The notes: a model not told the origin generated them from the sequence alone. DNA of 37,088 bases from Lachnoclostridium sp. An14 (GCF_002160755.1 NZ_NFLE01000041.1:1-37088); one strand, 5' to 3'; positions 19,350 through 26,453 are shown, counted from the stretch's first letter. Program-made: numbers and translations.

Positions 19350-19430
19350 TTTTGATAGCCGATAGGCTGTCAAAAGTGCTTTTGCGTTACTTTCGCAGAA
19401 AGTAACAAAGGCCCGCCGCTGGCGCGGCGG
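19350..19430 (+). other. Putative oriT of unit A
   Basis: The hairpin TTTTGATAGCC/GGCTGTCAAAA (19350-19374, one G:T pair) is followed by GTGCTTTTGC, then by a perfect 9-bp hairpin GTTACTTTC/GAAAGTAAC (19386-19406) and a CCGCCGC/GCGGCGG stem. The same order, with 29 bases unchanged (19367-19395 versus 27665-27693), occurs directly in front of the relaxase gene of unit B. Conservation of a non-coding stretch in front of two diverged MobV relaxase genes is what an origin of transfer predicts. The nick site is not determined. Confidence 0.6.
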
Positions 19431-19445
19431 AAAAGGAGGGATTTA

Positions 19446-20630
19446 TTGAAAAGGACGATCAGCGCCATGGTGGGGCATGGGTCGGTAAACCACAACAGCA
19501 GGAAGTTTCACGCTAAAAATACCGACCCGGAACGCTCCCATCTGAATGTAACATACTGCCAGGAGAATATCAAGGCGGTGTACCATGAACTCTTTGACGA
19601 GGCCCTGGAACGGTACAACGCCAAACAGACCAGGGCCGACAGGCGGATAGAAAACTACTATGAAAAAATCCGCTCCGGCAAGCAGGAAAAGCCGTTTCAC
19701 GAAATTATCCTACAAGTGGGCAATAAGGACGACATGAGCGCCGACAGCGACGAAGGGCGGCTGGCGGCGGCGGTGCTGGACGAGTATATAAGAGCCTTTC
19801 AAGAGCGCAACCCAAATCTCCGGGTGTTCTCGGCCCACCTCCACATGGACGAGGCCACGCCCCATCTGCACATCGACTTTGTGCCGTTCACTACCGGGAG
19901 CAAGCGGGGGCTGGACACACGGGTATCTCTGAAGCAGGCGTTAGCGGCCCAAGGTTTCACGGGCGGCACCAGGGGGGACACGGAGTGGAGCCAGTGGGTG
20001 CGCTCGGAAAAAGAGCAACTCTCCGCCGTGATGGAGCGCCACGGGATAGAGTGGGAGGACAAGGGCACCCACGACAAGCACCTGTCTGTGCTGGACTACA
20101 AGAAGGAGCAGAGGGCGAAAGAGATCGCCGCCCTGGAGACGGTCAAGGCGGAGAAAGAGAGCCAGGTGGAGAGCCAGGAGCGGCGGCTGAAAGAACTGGC
20201 CCCGGCGGTAAAGAACATGGAGCGGCTGGCGGCGGATTTCTCCGCTGACCCGGAGGAAATTCTGCCGGAGGCCGGGACGCTGGAGAGCGCCAAGTCCTAC
20301 CGGGAAAAAAAGGCAAAGCCCCTGCTGGCGAAGATCGTCAAGGTGCTGCGCTCCCTATACCGGGCCTACATCGACCTAAAGGGGAAGTTTGACCGTCTGC
20401 AAGGAGACTATGACCGGGTGCGGGAGGGCAACGCCCGCCTGTCTGACCGCTTGATGGAGGTGAAGATGGAGAATAAAAAACTGCGGCAGATATCCGCCGA
20501 CTATACACGTGTCAAGCGGGTCTTTGGCCCGGAACAGGTGCAGGCGGCTGTGGAGGCCGACAAGCAGAGGGAACAGGCGGAGAAAGGCCGCAAACGGCCC
20601 CGGCGCTCCCTTGACCGGGGAGGGCGGTGA
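19446..20630 (+). CDS. MobV-family relaxase (Pre/Mob)
   Basis: This relaxase should nick oriT, bind the 5' end and lead transfer by a helper conjugative system. The N-terminal domain begins with RTISAMVGHGSVNHNSR, where MobV proteins have their first motif. The metal-binding motif HLHMDEATPHLH is at residues 131-142. The C-terminal half (about 220-380) is a long charged coiled coil. At 394 codons it has family length. Translation starts at TTG (19446), 5 bases after AAGGAGGG; no better in-frame ATG has a ribosome binding site. A homologue in unit B aligns residue for residue at the N-terminus. Confidence 0.9.
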   Translation: MKRTISAMVGHGSVNHNSRKFHAKNTDPERSHLNVTYCQENIKAVYHELFDEALERYNAKQTRADRRIENYYEKIRSGKQEKPFHEIILQVGNKDDMSADSDEGRLAAAVLDEYIRAFQERNPNLRVFSAHLHMDEATPHLHIDFVPFTTGSKRGLDTRVSLKQALAAQGFTGGTRGDTEWSQWVRSEKEQLSAVMERHGIEWEDKGTHDKHLSVLDYKKEQRAKEIAALETVKAEKESQVESQERRLKELAPAVKNMERLAADFSADPEEILPEAGTLESAKSYREKKAKPLLAKIVKVLRSLYRAYIDLKGKFDRLQGDYDRVREGNARLSDRLMEVKMENKKLRQISADYTRVKRVFGPEQVQAAVEADKQREQAEKGRKRPRRSLDRGGR

Positions 20631-20654
20631 CTTCAAAAAATTTTGATTGAACTG

Positions 20655-20705
20655 TTGACAAACGAGACGTTGCTGCATATACTAGTCATATCAAAATTAT
20701 TTGAT
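20655..20705 (+). promoter_or_regulatory. ars operon promoter and ArsR operator
   Basis: TTGACA (20655-20660), a 17-bp spacer and TATACT (20678-20683) form the promoter. ATCAAA-ATTA-TTTGAT (20690-20705) covers the start of transcription and is a typical ArsR/SmtB-type palindrome. A similar palindrome (TCAAAA/TTTTGA) lies just upstream at 20633-20646, and another (ATCAAAA/TTTTGAT) at 21076-21091 before the permease gene. Confidence 0.8.
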
Positions 20706-20718
20706 GTGAGGTGAGAAC

Positions 20719-21033
20719 ATGGGGACAGCGTATCAGGAACAGGCAAAAGTATTCAAGGCTCTCTGCGATCCGAAACGGCTTGCAATCCTGGAACAGTTAA
20801 GGAGCGGTGAAAAGTGTGCTTGTGTCCTGCAAGAGCCGTTGGATTTAACGCAGTCCGGACTCTCTTACCATATGAAAATCCTCTGCGATTCCGGCATTGT
20901 CGTCAGTCGTCAAGAGGGCAAATGGACGCACTACCGACTGAGTTCTTCAGGTAGGGACTATGCAATAGAACTGCTGAAAAAATTGACAACTCCAGATGCA
21001 GAACAAGAGAGTACCTGTCCCCGTTGTGGATAG
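20719..21033 (+). CDS. arsR: ArsR-family metalloid-sensing repressor
   Basis: This 104-residue winged-helix repressor keeps the arsenic operon off until it binds trivalent arsenic. The recognition region is TQSGLSYHMKIL. A vicinal cysteine pair, Cys33 and Cys35 (EKCACVL), sits where the ELCVC arsenite site of classical ArsR lies. A second pair, Cys100 and Cys103 (CPRCG), ends the protein and could add a third ligand. It is the first gene of an arsR-permease-thioredoxin-arsC operon and has a matching palindrome in its promoter. Confidence 0.9.
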   Translation: MGTAYQEQAKVFKALCDPKRLAILEQLRSGEKCACVLQEPLDLTQSGLSYHMKILCDSGIVVSRQEGKWTHYRLSSSGRDYAIELLKKLTTPDAEQESTCPRCG

Positions 21034-21091
21034 AAACGCCATCTAATTTAGATGGCGTTTCCTTCGGCACAATACATCAAAAAGTTTTGAT
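21033..21091 (+). promoter_or_regulatory. Hairpin and second ArsR-like operator between arsR and permease
   Basis: A perfect 14-bp inverted repeat (21033-21046/21048-21061) starts in the arsR stop codon, and the ATCAAAA/TTTTGAT palindrome (21076-21091) follows. The hairpin lacks a long U-run, so it may lower or stabilise downstream mRNA instead of ending it. The palindrome suggests a second ArsR binding point. I do not see a good promoter here. Confidence 0.5.
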
Positions 21092-21125
21092 ATGTTGTCC
21101 ATGAAATGGAAAGTGAGGTTTTTGT

Positions 21126-22127
21126 ATGGGCGTATGGGACTTTATTCAAGATCAGGTGCTTGGCATGAAATGGCTGAACGAACTTCTCGGCATTGGGCTG
21201 TCGGCACTGGGCTTGGATGTAAATGGGCGCATTGGCGGCAGCGTCCAGTTTTTTATCTACGATGTCTTGAAAATCACGGTGCTGCTCTGCGTATTGATTT
21301 TTGCAATCTCCTATATTCAAAGTTATTTTCCACCCGAGCGAAGTAAGCGCATTTTAGGTCGTTTTCATGGGATCTGGGCGAACATCATCTCCGCTCTGCT
21401 GGGAACAGTGACCCCCTTTTGCTCCTGTTCATCTATCCCGCTGTTCATCGGTTTTACCAGTGCGGGACTTCCCTTGGGTGTGACGTTCTCCTTTTTGATT
21501 TCATCACCGATGGTCGATTTAGGAAGTCTTGTCTTGTTAATGAGCATTTTCGGTGCAAAAGTGGCGATCGTCTATGTGATCCTTGGGCTTGTTATCGCAG
21601 TTGTCGGCGGCACCATGATTGAGAAACTGCATATGGAAAAGTACGTTGAAAGTTTTGTGCTTTCGGCTGGCAGCGTCGACATTGAGTCTCCTGACCTGAC
21701 GATCCGGGAAAGGCTCACCTACGCAAAGGAACAAATGCTGGGCACCTTCAAGAAAGTGTTCCCCTATATTCTGGTTGGTGTCGGGATCGGTGCGCTAATC
21801 CACAACTGGATACCGGAAAGTTGGATTGAAACCGTACTTGGCAGCAACAATCCTTTTGGTGTGATTCTCGCTACAATCGTTGGTATCCCCATGTACGCAG
21901 ATATTTTCGGCACCATTCCTGTTGCAGAGGCACTACTTTCTAAGGGGGCACAACTGGGTACCGTTCTTTCCTTTATGATGGCTGTTACTACCTTGTCCCT
22001 GCCGTCCCTTATCATGCTCCGCAAGGCTGTGAAACCCAAACTACTGGCACTCTTTATTGGCATTTGTACGATTGGCATTATCATTGTTGGCTACCTGTTC
22101 AATGCGTTTCAATTCATTTTGATTTAA
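21126..22127 (+). CDS. arsP: ArsP/SO_0444-type permease
   Basis: This 333-residue integral membrane protein has about eight to ten hydrophobic segments. The family hallmark TPFCSCSS (96-103, Cys99 and Cys101) is followed by the IPLFIGFTSAGLP stretch, and a second half repeats the pattern around PMYADIFGTIPVAEAL. PF03773 proteins export organoarsenicals such as methylarsenite, and some members move other metals. Here the gene lies between arsR and arsC, with no ArsB or Acr3 gene nearby, so it is the only visible exit route for arsenic. The start is the ATG behind AGTGAGG. Substrate is inferred from context. Confidence 0.83.
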   Translation: MGVWDFIQDQVLGMKWLNELLGIGLSALGLDVNGRIGGSVQFFIYDVLKITVLLCVLIFAISYIQSYFPPERSKRILGRFHGIWANIISALLGTVTPFCSCSSIPLFIGFTSAGLPLGVTFSFLISSPMVDLGSLVLLMSIFGAKVAIVYVILGLVIAVVGGTMIEKLHMEKYVESFVLSAGSVDIESPDLTIRERLTYAKEQMLGTFKKVFPYILVGVGIGALIHNWIPESWIETVLGSNNPFGVILATIVGIPMYADIFGTIPVAEALLSKGAQLGTVLSFMMAVTTLSLPSLIMLRKAVKPKLLALFIGICTIGIIIVGYLFNAFQFILI

Positions 22128-22146
22128 TCTAAGGAGGTAATTCGCT

Positions 22147-22488
22147 ATGGGACTGTTTAACAAGAAGAAAGAGGAAAAAAGTTGCTGCTGTGGGAGCGGC
22201 TGCACACCCGAAAAGATGGCCCAGGCAGAGGCCGCAAAAACAACTGCTGGGATCAAAGTGCTGGGGGCTGGCTGCGCGAAGTGTCATGCGTTGGAAGATG
22301 CCACCAAAGCGGCGCTTGCGGAACTGAATATGGACACGACCATAGACCATGTAACGGACTTCTCGCAGATCGCCGCCTATGGCGTGATGACCACCCCTGC
22401 CCTTGTGGTAGATGGCAAGGTCGTGTCCTATGGTAAGGTTTTGAAAAAAGATGAGGTAAAAGCCCTCATTCAAAAGGTCAGGGGATGA
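22147..22488 (+). CDS. Small thioredoxin-like protein with Cys-rich N-terminus
   Basis: This 113-residue protein has a short N-terminal tail with SCCCGSGC (Cys13-15, Cys19) and then a compact thioredoxin fold with the active-site pair Cys43-X2-Cys46 (GCAKC) and the cis-proline loop TTPALVVDG. It resembles the small TM0996/MTH895 redox proteins common in ars operons. Next to arsC it could be the electron donor for arsenate reduction, or a metallochaperone through the tail. It has a good GGAGG site and lies 19 bases behind the permease gene. Confidence 0.82.
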   Translation: MGLFNKKKEEKSCCCGSGCTPEKMAQAEAAKTTAGIKVLGAGCAKCHALEDATKAALAELNMDTTIDHVTDFSQIAAYGVMTTPALVVDGKVVSYGKVLKKDEVKALIQKVRG

Positions 22489-22491
22489 CGT

Positions 22492-22905
22492 ATGGGTCAA
22501 AAACCCAAGGTGGCGTTTATCTGCGTCCACAATTCCTGCCGGAGCCAAATCGCCGAGGCACTCGGAAAGTATCTGGCCTCCGATGTATTTGAAAGTTACT
22601 CCGCTGGCACGGAGACTGTGCCGCAGATCAACCAGGACGCAGTTCGGCTGATAAAACAACTCTATGGCATTGACATGGAGCAGACGCAATATAGCAAATT
22701 GCTGAACGAACTTCCGCCCGTAGACATTGTAATAACAATGGGGTGCAATGTGGCCTGCCCCTATCTACCCTGCAAGCACCGGGAGGATTGGGGGCTTGAC
22801 GATCCGACAGGAAAATCAGATAAAGCATTTTTGGAGATAATCCAGTCTATCAAAGAAAAAATTGATAATCTAAGAAATCGAATAGAACACAACGCACTTC
22901 TTTAG
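22492..22905 (+). CDS. arsC: Arsenate reductase, low-molecular-weight phosphatase type
   Basis: ArsC reduces arsenate to arsenite. The 137-residue protein begins with the phosphate-loop CVHNSCRS (Cys11, Cys16, Arg17) and has a redox segment MGCNVACPYLPC (Cys85, Cys89, Cys94) followed by EDWGLDDPTGK, where the general-acid Asp lies. The cysteines downstream of the P-loop identify it as the thioredoxin-coupled class and not as a protein phosphatase. It starts 3 bases after the thioredoxin-like gene, which fits coupled production of enzyme and reductant. Confidence 0.92.
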   Translation: MGQKPKVAFICVHNSCRSQIAEALGKYLASDVFESYSAGTETVPQINQDAVRLIKQLYGIDMEQTQYSKLLNELPPVDIVITMGCNVACPYLPCKHREDWGLDDPTGKSDKAFLEIIQSIKEKIDNLRNRIEHNALL

Positions 22906-22924
22906 ATGGATAGCAAATCCAGTC

Positions 22925-23175
22925 GGGGCTGTCAATGGTCGAGATGAACGGCGCACAAGTGCGCCGCCATTGACCGCCCCGCCCGGCCTTGCTCTGCGGT
23001 TATCAAGGCGGGCAAGCACCAGAAGTGCTTGCCCGCCTCCTTTGATTTTAGGTCGAATTGCGTCCCATGGTGGGATTGATTTCCGCCGGGGCGGAAATCA
23101 ATCCCCTATTGCCTGGGAGCGTTTACGCTCCCAGGCGGTGGTCGAAATGGGTCTCGATTTGAGACCCATTTCGAC
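22925..23175. repeat. Array of five consecutive long hairpins
   Basis: Five inverted repeats follow one another: (1) 22925-22980, an inner GGCGCAC/GTGCGCC in an outer 14-bp arm with one mismatch; (2) 23007-23019/23025-23037, 13 bp perfect; (3) 23072-23087/23090-23105, 16 bp perfect with a 2-base gap; (4) 23111-23121/23126-23136, 11 bp perfect; (5) 23141-23155/23161-23175, 15 bp perfect. The sequences differ from one another. No gene is credible in the 22906-23300 gap. The array lies between the ars operon and the right end of unit A. Confidence 0.8.
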
Positions 23176-23253
23176 AGAAACTTACATCAAATTGAGGGAA
23201 GTTTTGATTGTGGCCGTTTATGGCCTGAAACCCTTGCAATTTCTCGGTTTTTG

Positions 23254-23271
23254 TGATACTATTTTGATACT
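23254..23271 (+). repeat. Putative internal attachment site (right end of unit A)
   Basis: TGATACT-ATTT-TGATACT, with an 11-bp period, is identical over 18 bases to 36259-36276 and shares the 11-mer TGATACTATTT with 15420-15430. It fits a right junction of unit A that is also the left junction of a further insertion. Confidence 0.5.
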
Positions 23272-23295
23272 AAGAAAGCGTACTGCCTCAAATAA

Positions 23296-23335
23296 GCAGG
23301 CAAAACATTAACATATTTGCGAATGTTTTGCCTGC
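23296..23335. repeat. Hairpin whose loop copies the unit A promoter region
   Basis: A perfect 14-bp inverted repeat (23296-23309/23322-23335) has a 12-base loop. The 19 bases 23305-23323, spanning arm and loop, are identical to 16202-16220 at the left regulatory region of unit A. There is no T-run, so it is not a normal terminator. A binding site for the integrase, excisionase or XRE protein is possible. Confidence 0.6.
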
Positions 23336-23394
23336 AAAATCACCCTAAATACGCTCCCATATATCTGAATTTGCCGAGTTTGAGTAACAGACAG

Positions 23395-23440
23395 AACCCC
23401 GGAAATGCTGATAGAATGGGCATTTCCGGGGTTGCTTTTT
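23395..23440 (+). terminator. Intrinsic terminator
   Basis: A perfect 14-bp stem (23395-23408/23420-23433) with an 11-base loop is followed by GCTTTTT. It points along the plus strand and insulates the start of unit B. Confidence 0.85.
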
Positions 23441-23445
23441 GCCGT

Positions 23446-23464
23446 TTGGCTCTACTTTGGCTCT
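23446..23464 (+). repeat. Putative left attachment site of unit B
   Basis: TTGGCTCT occurs twice with an 11-bp period (23446-23453, 23457-23464). The same site, with one base changed in the spacer, recurs at 31575-31593, and TAAA plus an AT stretch follows both. It is built like the TGATACT sites of unit A but with other words. Confidence 0.5.
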
Positions 23465-23527
23465 AAATATTTGATGAATACTGGATTTTAGGCGGGTATC
23501 ATGATACCTGTTTCTAATATTTTTCAG

Positions 23528-23950
23528 CTAATTTCTTTTTTTGTAAATTACCTTTCTCATGCCGCTACCGCAAAATTCATGGGGTATCTTTTTAAATCCT
23601 AAAGGCTCATAAAAGGCTTCTTTTCCCTTTTCAGCAATTAGAGAAACATTGGAACGTCCGTCGGGCGGCGTATTCTTTTCCACATAATCAAGTAATTTAT
23701 GAATAACGGCAGAACCAACACCTTTACCTTGAAAAGCAGGATTTATAATTACGTCTACAATGGTATAGTATAGTCCATCTCCGATTAGTCTGCCCATAGC
23801 GATTGTTTCCAGTTCGTTTTTCACTGTAATAGCATAAAGTGTATGGTTCAAAGCAAAAACAGTCTGTTGCTCTGAAAAGTTATTCCAATCTACACTTTGC
23901 CGTAAGTTAAAATAATCATCATAGTGTAGTGCATTTTCAAGAAAAGTCAT
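23528..23950 (-). CDS. GNAT-family N-acetyltransferase
   Basis: This 140-residue protein has the GNAT fold. The acetyl-CoA binding motif A is NPAFQGKGVGSAV (about residues 90-102), and the C-terminal part has FYEPLGFKKIP, the usual strand-loop before the last strands. GNAT enzymes transfer acetyl groups to amines of small molecules or proteins; the substrate is unknown. It lies 13 bases downstream of the XRE repressor gene and is probably cotranscribed with it, so it may be expressed in the integrated state. The start is the ATG behind AAAGGG. It could act on a drug or toxin, but no evidence favours this. Confidence 0.83.
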   Translation of the reverse strand: MTFLENALHYDDYFNLRQSVDWNNFSEQQTVFALNHTLYAITVKNELETIAMGRLIGDGLYYTIVDVIINPAFQGKGVGSAVIHKLLDYVEKNTPPDGRSNVSLIAEKGKEAFYEPLGFKKIPHEFCGSGMRKVIYKKRN

Positions 23951-23963
23951 ATAAACCCTTTCA

Positions 23964-24512
23964 TTAGGTGTTCTCTGGATAGATACGAACAGAGATACCA
24001 GAGGTGCCTTTTTTCACAATTCTATTTGTATCAACTAAATGTTGTTTAATCTGTTCGCAAGTCTCGTTCATCTGCTCCAATTCTTTATTAAATGCTTCCT
24101 CACTTGGAAATGCGTCTTTGGAAGCAATCAGATTTTCCTGCAATTTCTTAGCCTTAGCAAATTTTGCAAGACGGCTGTTAATTTCCGGGTGTTTGAAACG
24201 AATATATATCGTGTCGGGGATAAGGTTTCCCTCACTGTCTTTTTCGCCGTCGATTTCCATATCTATCTGCTCGTCCATTTTAAAAAGCAGAGTGAGAACA
24301 TCAGAAGCGGTTTCTATGTCAAAGTCCGTGAATACGTTGATACTCACGCCCAGAGCGTTGGCAATCTTCAAAAGTTGGTCGGGCTTTGGCTTCCGGCTTC
24401 CTAATTCATATTTGCGAATGGTGGTACCGTCTATGCCCGCCAGTTCCCCTAATACATTCTGTGAAATCCCCCGGATTGTTCGGAATGTCTTTATTTTCTC
24501 TCCTACTGTCAT
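23964..24512 (-). CDS. XRE-family regulator of unit B
   Basis: This 182-residue protein has an N-terminal helix-turn-helix (about 5-60, SQNVLGELAGIDGTTIRKYE) and a long charged helical C-terminal half. It opens like the unit A regulator (MTVGEKIKTFRTIRG against MTVGDKIKKIRTFRG), but the C-terminal domains differ. It is divergent from the excisionase gene. Repeats AGGGACAAAAG flank both promoters and are the likely operators. Its own promoter is TTGATT (24589-24584) with an extended -10 TAGAAT (24566-24561) on the minus strand. An element repressor is the natural reading. Confidence 0.8.
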   Translation of the reverse strand: MTVGEKIKTFRTIRGISQNVLGELAGIDGTTIRKYELGSRKPKPDQLLKIANALGVSINVFTDFDIETASDVLTLLFKMDEQIDMEIDGEKDSEGNLIPDTIYIRFKHPEINSRLAKFAKAKKLQENLIASKDAFPSEEAFNKELEQMNETCEQIKQHLVDTNRIVKKGTSGISVRIYPENT

Positions 24513-24548
24513 GCTGTCACTCCTTTAGTATTGGTTAATACAAATAAT

Positions 24549-24666
24549 AGGGACATTTGTATTCTAGCATATCTATTGAAAATAATCAATCAATTCAAGA
24601 ATAATATGTTGACAAGGGACAAAAGAGCCTGTATAATAAAAATGCAAATAAGGGACAAAAGTCCCT
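24549..24666. promoter_or_regulatory. Divergent promoter/operator region of unit B
   Basis: The plus strand has TTGACA (24609-24614), a 17-bp spacer and TATAAT (24632-24637) for xis-int. AGGGACAAAAG occurs at 24615-24625 inside that promoter and at 24651-24661, where it is part of the palindrome AGGGAC-AAAA-GTCCCT (24651-24666). A related AGGGACATTTG lies at 24549, over the start of the minus-strand transcript. These are three likely operator positions for the XRE regulator. Confidence 0.78.
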
Positions 24667-24690
24667 ACATAAAATTAAGGAGGACAATGA

Positions 24691-24885
24691 ATGGAGAAAT
24701 CAAAAAAGATGTATGTAACGGCAGAGGAAGCGGCAGTAATGCTTGGCGTATCAACGGGCTATGCCTACAAGATTATCCGGGGACTGAATGAGGAATTGAA
24801 AGCAAAAGGCTATCGGACAATCTGTGGTAAGGTTCCGACAAAATACTTTGAAGAAAAATTCTACGGTCTGACCGTAGCCATGTGA
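24691..24885 (+). CDS. Excisionase-like helix-turn-helix protein (Xis)
   Basis: This 64-residue homologue of the unit A excisionase has the same core (TAEEAAVMLGVSTGYAYKIIRGLNEELKAKGY) and the same C-terminal KYFEEKFYGL. It starts with ATG behind AAGGAGGAC and lies immediately before the integrase gene. A DNA-bending role in excision is inferred from family and position. Confidence 0.8.
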   Translation: MEKSKKMYVTAEEAAVMLGVSTGYAYKIIRGLNEELKAKGYRTICGKVPTKYFEEKFYGLTVAM

Positions 24886-24902
24886 GAAAGGGGTGCGTAT
24901 CT

Positions 24903-25967
24903 ATGGCGGCAACAAGAGACGGTAAGATGTGGCGCTGTCAATTCTACTACAAGGACTGGCAGGGAGTGAGCCATAAGAAGAATAAAAGAGGGTTCAAGAC
25001 CAAAGGGGAAGCCGAACAGTGGGAGCGCGATTTCCTGCAACAACAGCAGAAAAATTTAGACATCAATTTTGAAAACTTTGTCCATATCTATTACGAGGAT
25101 ATGGAACACCGTCTGCGTGAGAATACCATGCGGACGAAGAAGTTTATTATTGACTTGAAAATCATTCCTTATTTTAAGAAAAAGTGCATGAACGAAATCA
25201 AGGCTTCTGATATTCGGGCATGGCAAAATGCGCTGATTAAAAAAGGATATTCGGAAACGTATCTGAAAACGGTCAATAATCAGTTGTCGGCAATCTTCAA
25301 TTATGCGGTACAGTATTATGACTTGAAGGATAATCCTTGCCGGAAAGCCGGGAGCATTGGAAAGAGCCACGCCGGGGAAAAGGAGTTCTGGACAAAGCAG
25401 GAATTTAAACAATTTCTTGTGACTGTGGAGAACAAGCCGGAAACAAAAATGGCGTTTCTGCTTCTTTACTGGACGGGCATGAGGATAGGAGAATTACTCG
25501 CTCTTACCTATAATGACATTGATTTAGAGAAGCGTACCATTTCTGTAAACAAGTCCTATCAGCGGATAGAGGGCAGGGATATTATTACACCGCCTAAAAC
25601 GCCAAAGAGCAAACGTATCATAACAATACCGCCGTTTCTGACGGAAGAATTAAAAGAGTACATTTCACACTTATATGGAATTATGGCAGACGAAAGAATG
25701 TTCCGTTTTACAAAGTCTTATATGGAGCATGAAATTATCAGAGGTATCAAGGCTTCCGGGGTAAAAAGAATACGCTTGCACGATATTCGTCATTCTCACG
25801 CCTCTCTGCTTGTAGAAATGGGATTTACGCCATTAGCGATAGCGGAACGGTTAGGGCATGAGAAAATCGAAACAACATTAAATACTTATTCACATTTATA
25901 TCCCAATAAGCAGGGGGAACTTGCAGATAAATTGGAACTTGAAAACAACAGGGAGGAAGAAGAATGA
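24903..25967 (+). CDS. Tyrosine-type integrase of unit B
   Basis: This 354-residue recombinase is homologous to the unit A integrase along its length. The arm-binding domain (MWRCQFYYKDWQGVSHKK) is followed by a core-binding domain and a catalytic domain with Arg194 (GMRIGE), His293 and Arg296 (HDIRH), His319 and Tyr329 (NTYSHL). I chose the ATG at 24903 behind AAAGGGG; a GTG at 24882 would add seven residues and overlap xis. The protein ends with LEN and an acidic tail. The MobC-like gene overlaps its stop by 4 bases. Catalytic residues are complete, so it may be active at the TTGGCTCT-type site. Confidence 0.94.
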   Translation: MAATRDGKMWRCQFYYKDWQGVSHKKNKRGFKTKGEAEQWERDFLQQQQKNLDINFENFVHIYYEDMEHRLRENTMRTKKFIIDLKIIPYFKKKCMNEIKASDIRAWQNALIKKGYSETYLKTVNNQLSAIFNYAVQYYDLKDNPCRKAGSIGKSHAGEKEFWTKQEFKQFLVTVENKPETKMAFLLLYWTGMRIGELLALTYNDIDLEKRTISVNKSYQRIEGRDIITPPKTPKSKRIITIPPFLTEELKEYISHLYGIMADERMFRFTKSYMEHEIIRGIKASGVKRIRLHDIRHSHASLLVEMGFTPLAIAERLGHEKIETTLNTYSHLYPNKQGELADKLELENNREEEE

Positions 25968-26353
25968 GCGGAGTACATAAATACCCGACAATTAGCTTTC
26001 GTATTTCTCCTAGAGAGAGGGAAGAAATCGAAACGAAAATTTTAGCCAGCGGGCTTTCAAAAAAAGATTATTTTGTCCGTTCCTGCATTTATAACCGGGT
26101 GTGCGTGGTTGGTAAAAAAGAGTTGGTTTATCAGTTGGTGGAGGAACTAAAGGTAATGCAGACCAATATCCGGGAAGTAACAGAACAGTTTGAAAAGGCT
26201 GAAATCGCATTAACGCCGGAGGGGTTGGAAGATATGCGGCACGATTGTCTTGATATGCTGAAAGCAATCCTGTGGGTCTTAGACGGAGCAAAATATCTGT
26301 GGCAGGACAGCACCGCCAGAGCAGAAGAAAGCCCCAACAGCGGCAACTGTTAG
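25964..26353 (+). CDS. MobC-like mobilization accessory protein
   Basis: This 129-residue protein has an N-terminal ribbon-helix-helix-like segment (ISFRISPREREEIETKILASGLSKKDYFVRS) and a helical C-terminal part. It is the positional and sequence counterpart of the 106-residue protein of unit A. The ATGA overlap with the integrase gene shows translational coupling. A role at oriT with the relaxase is inferred. The C-terminal 25 residues are not matched in unit A. Confidence 0.55.
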   Translation: MSGVHKYPTISFRISPREREEIETKILASGLSKKDYFVRSCIYNRVCVVGKKELVYQLVEELKVMQTNIREVTEQFEKAEIALTPEGLEDMRHDCLDMLKAILWVLDGAKYLWQDSTARAEESPNSGNC

Positions 26354-26368
26354 GGCTGTGATAACTGG

Positions 26369-26418
26369 AAAACCTCTGTTATCAGTGTTTCACAATATAA
26401 GTATAGCAGAGGTTTTTT
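26369..26418 (+). terminator. Terminator-like hairpin before the RepA-like gene
   Basis: AAAACCTCTGTTAT (26369-26382) pairs with ATAGCAGAGGTTTT (26403-26416), with one G:T pair, and ends in TTTTTT (26413-26418). It lies between the MobC-like gene and the ATPase gene, so it may attenuate transcription inside the operon. Unit A has no equivalent, as its two genes are only 3 bases apart. Confidence 0.75.
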
Positions 26419-26453
26419 CCAGTGACAATGATTTTTCAGAAATGGAGGGCATT

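Larger units (their letters stand above)
15420..23264. mobile_element. Unit A: integrative mobilizable element with arsenic cargo
   Basis: The unit is delimited by the repeated core TGATACTATTT. It contains, in order, an XRE repressor (minus), then on the plus strand excisionase, tyrosine integrase, MobC-like protein, RepA-like ATPase, oriT-like region, MobV relaxase, an arsenic operon and a hairpin array. There are no type IV secretion genes, so it would need a helper conjugative element for transfer. Its GC content is close to that of the host genes. The ends are inferred from repeats, not proven. Confidence 0.55.

Noticed and set aside
22970-23311. Open frame of 113 codons through the hairpin array.
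   Set aside because: It follows inverted repeats, has an odd composition and no ribosome binding site.
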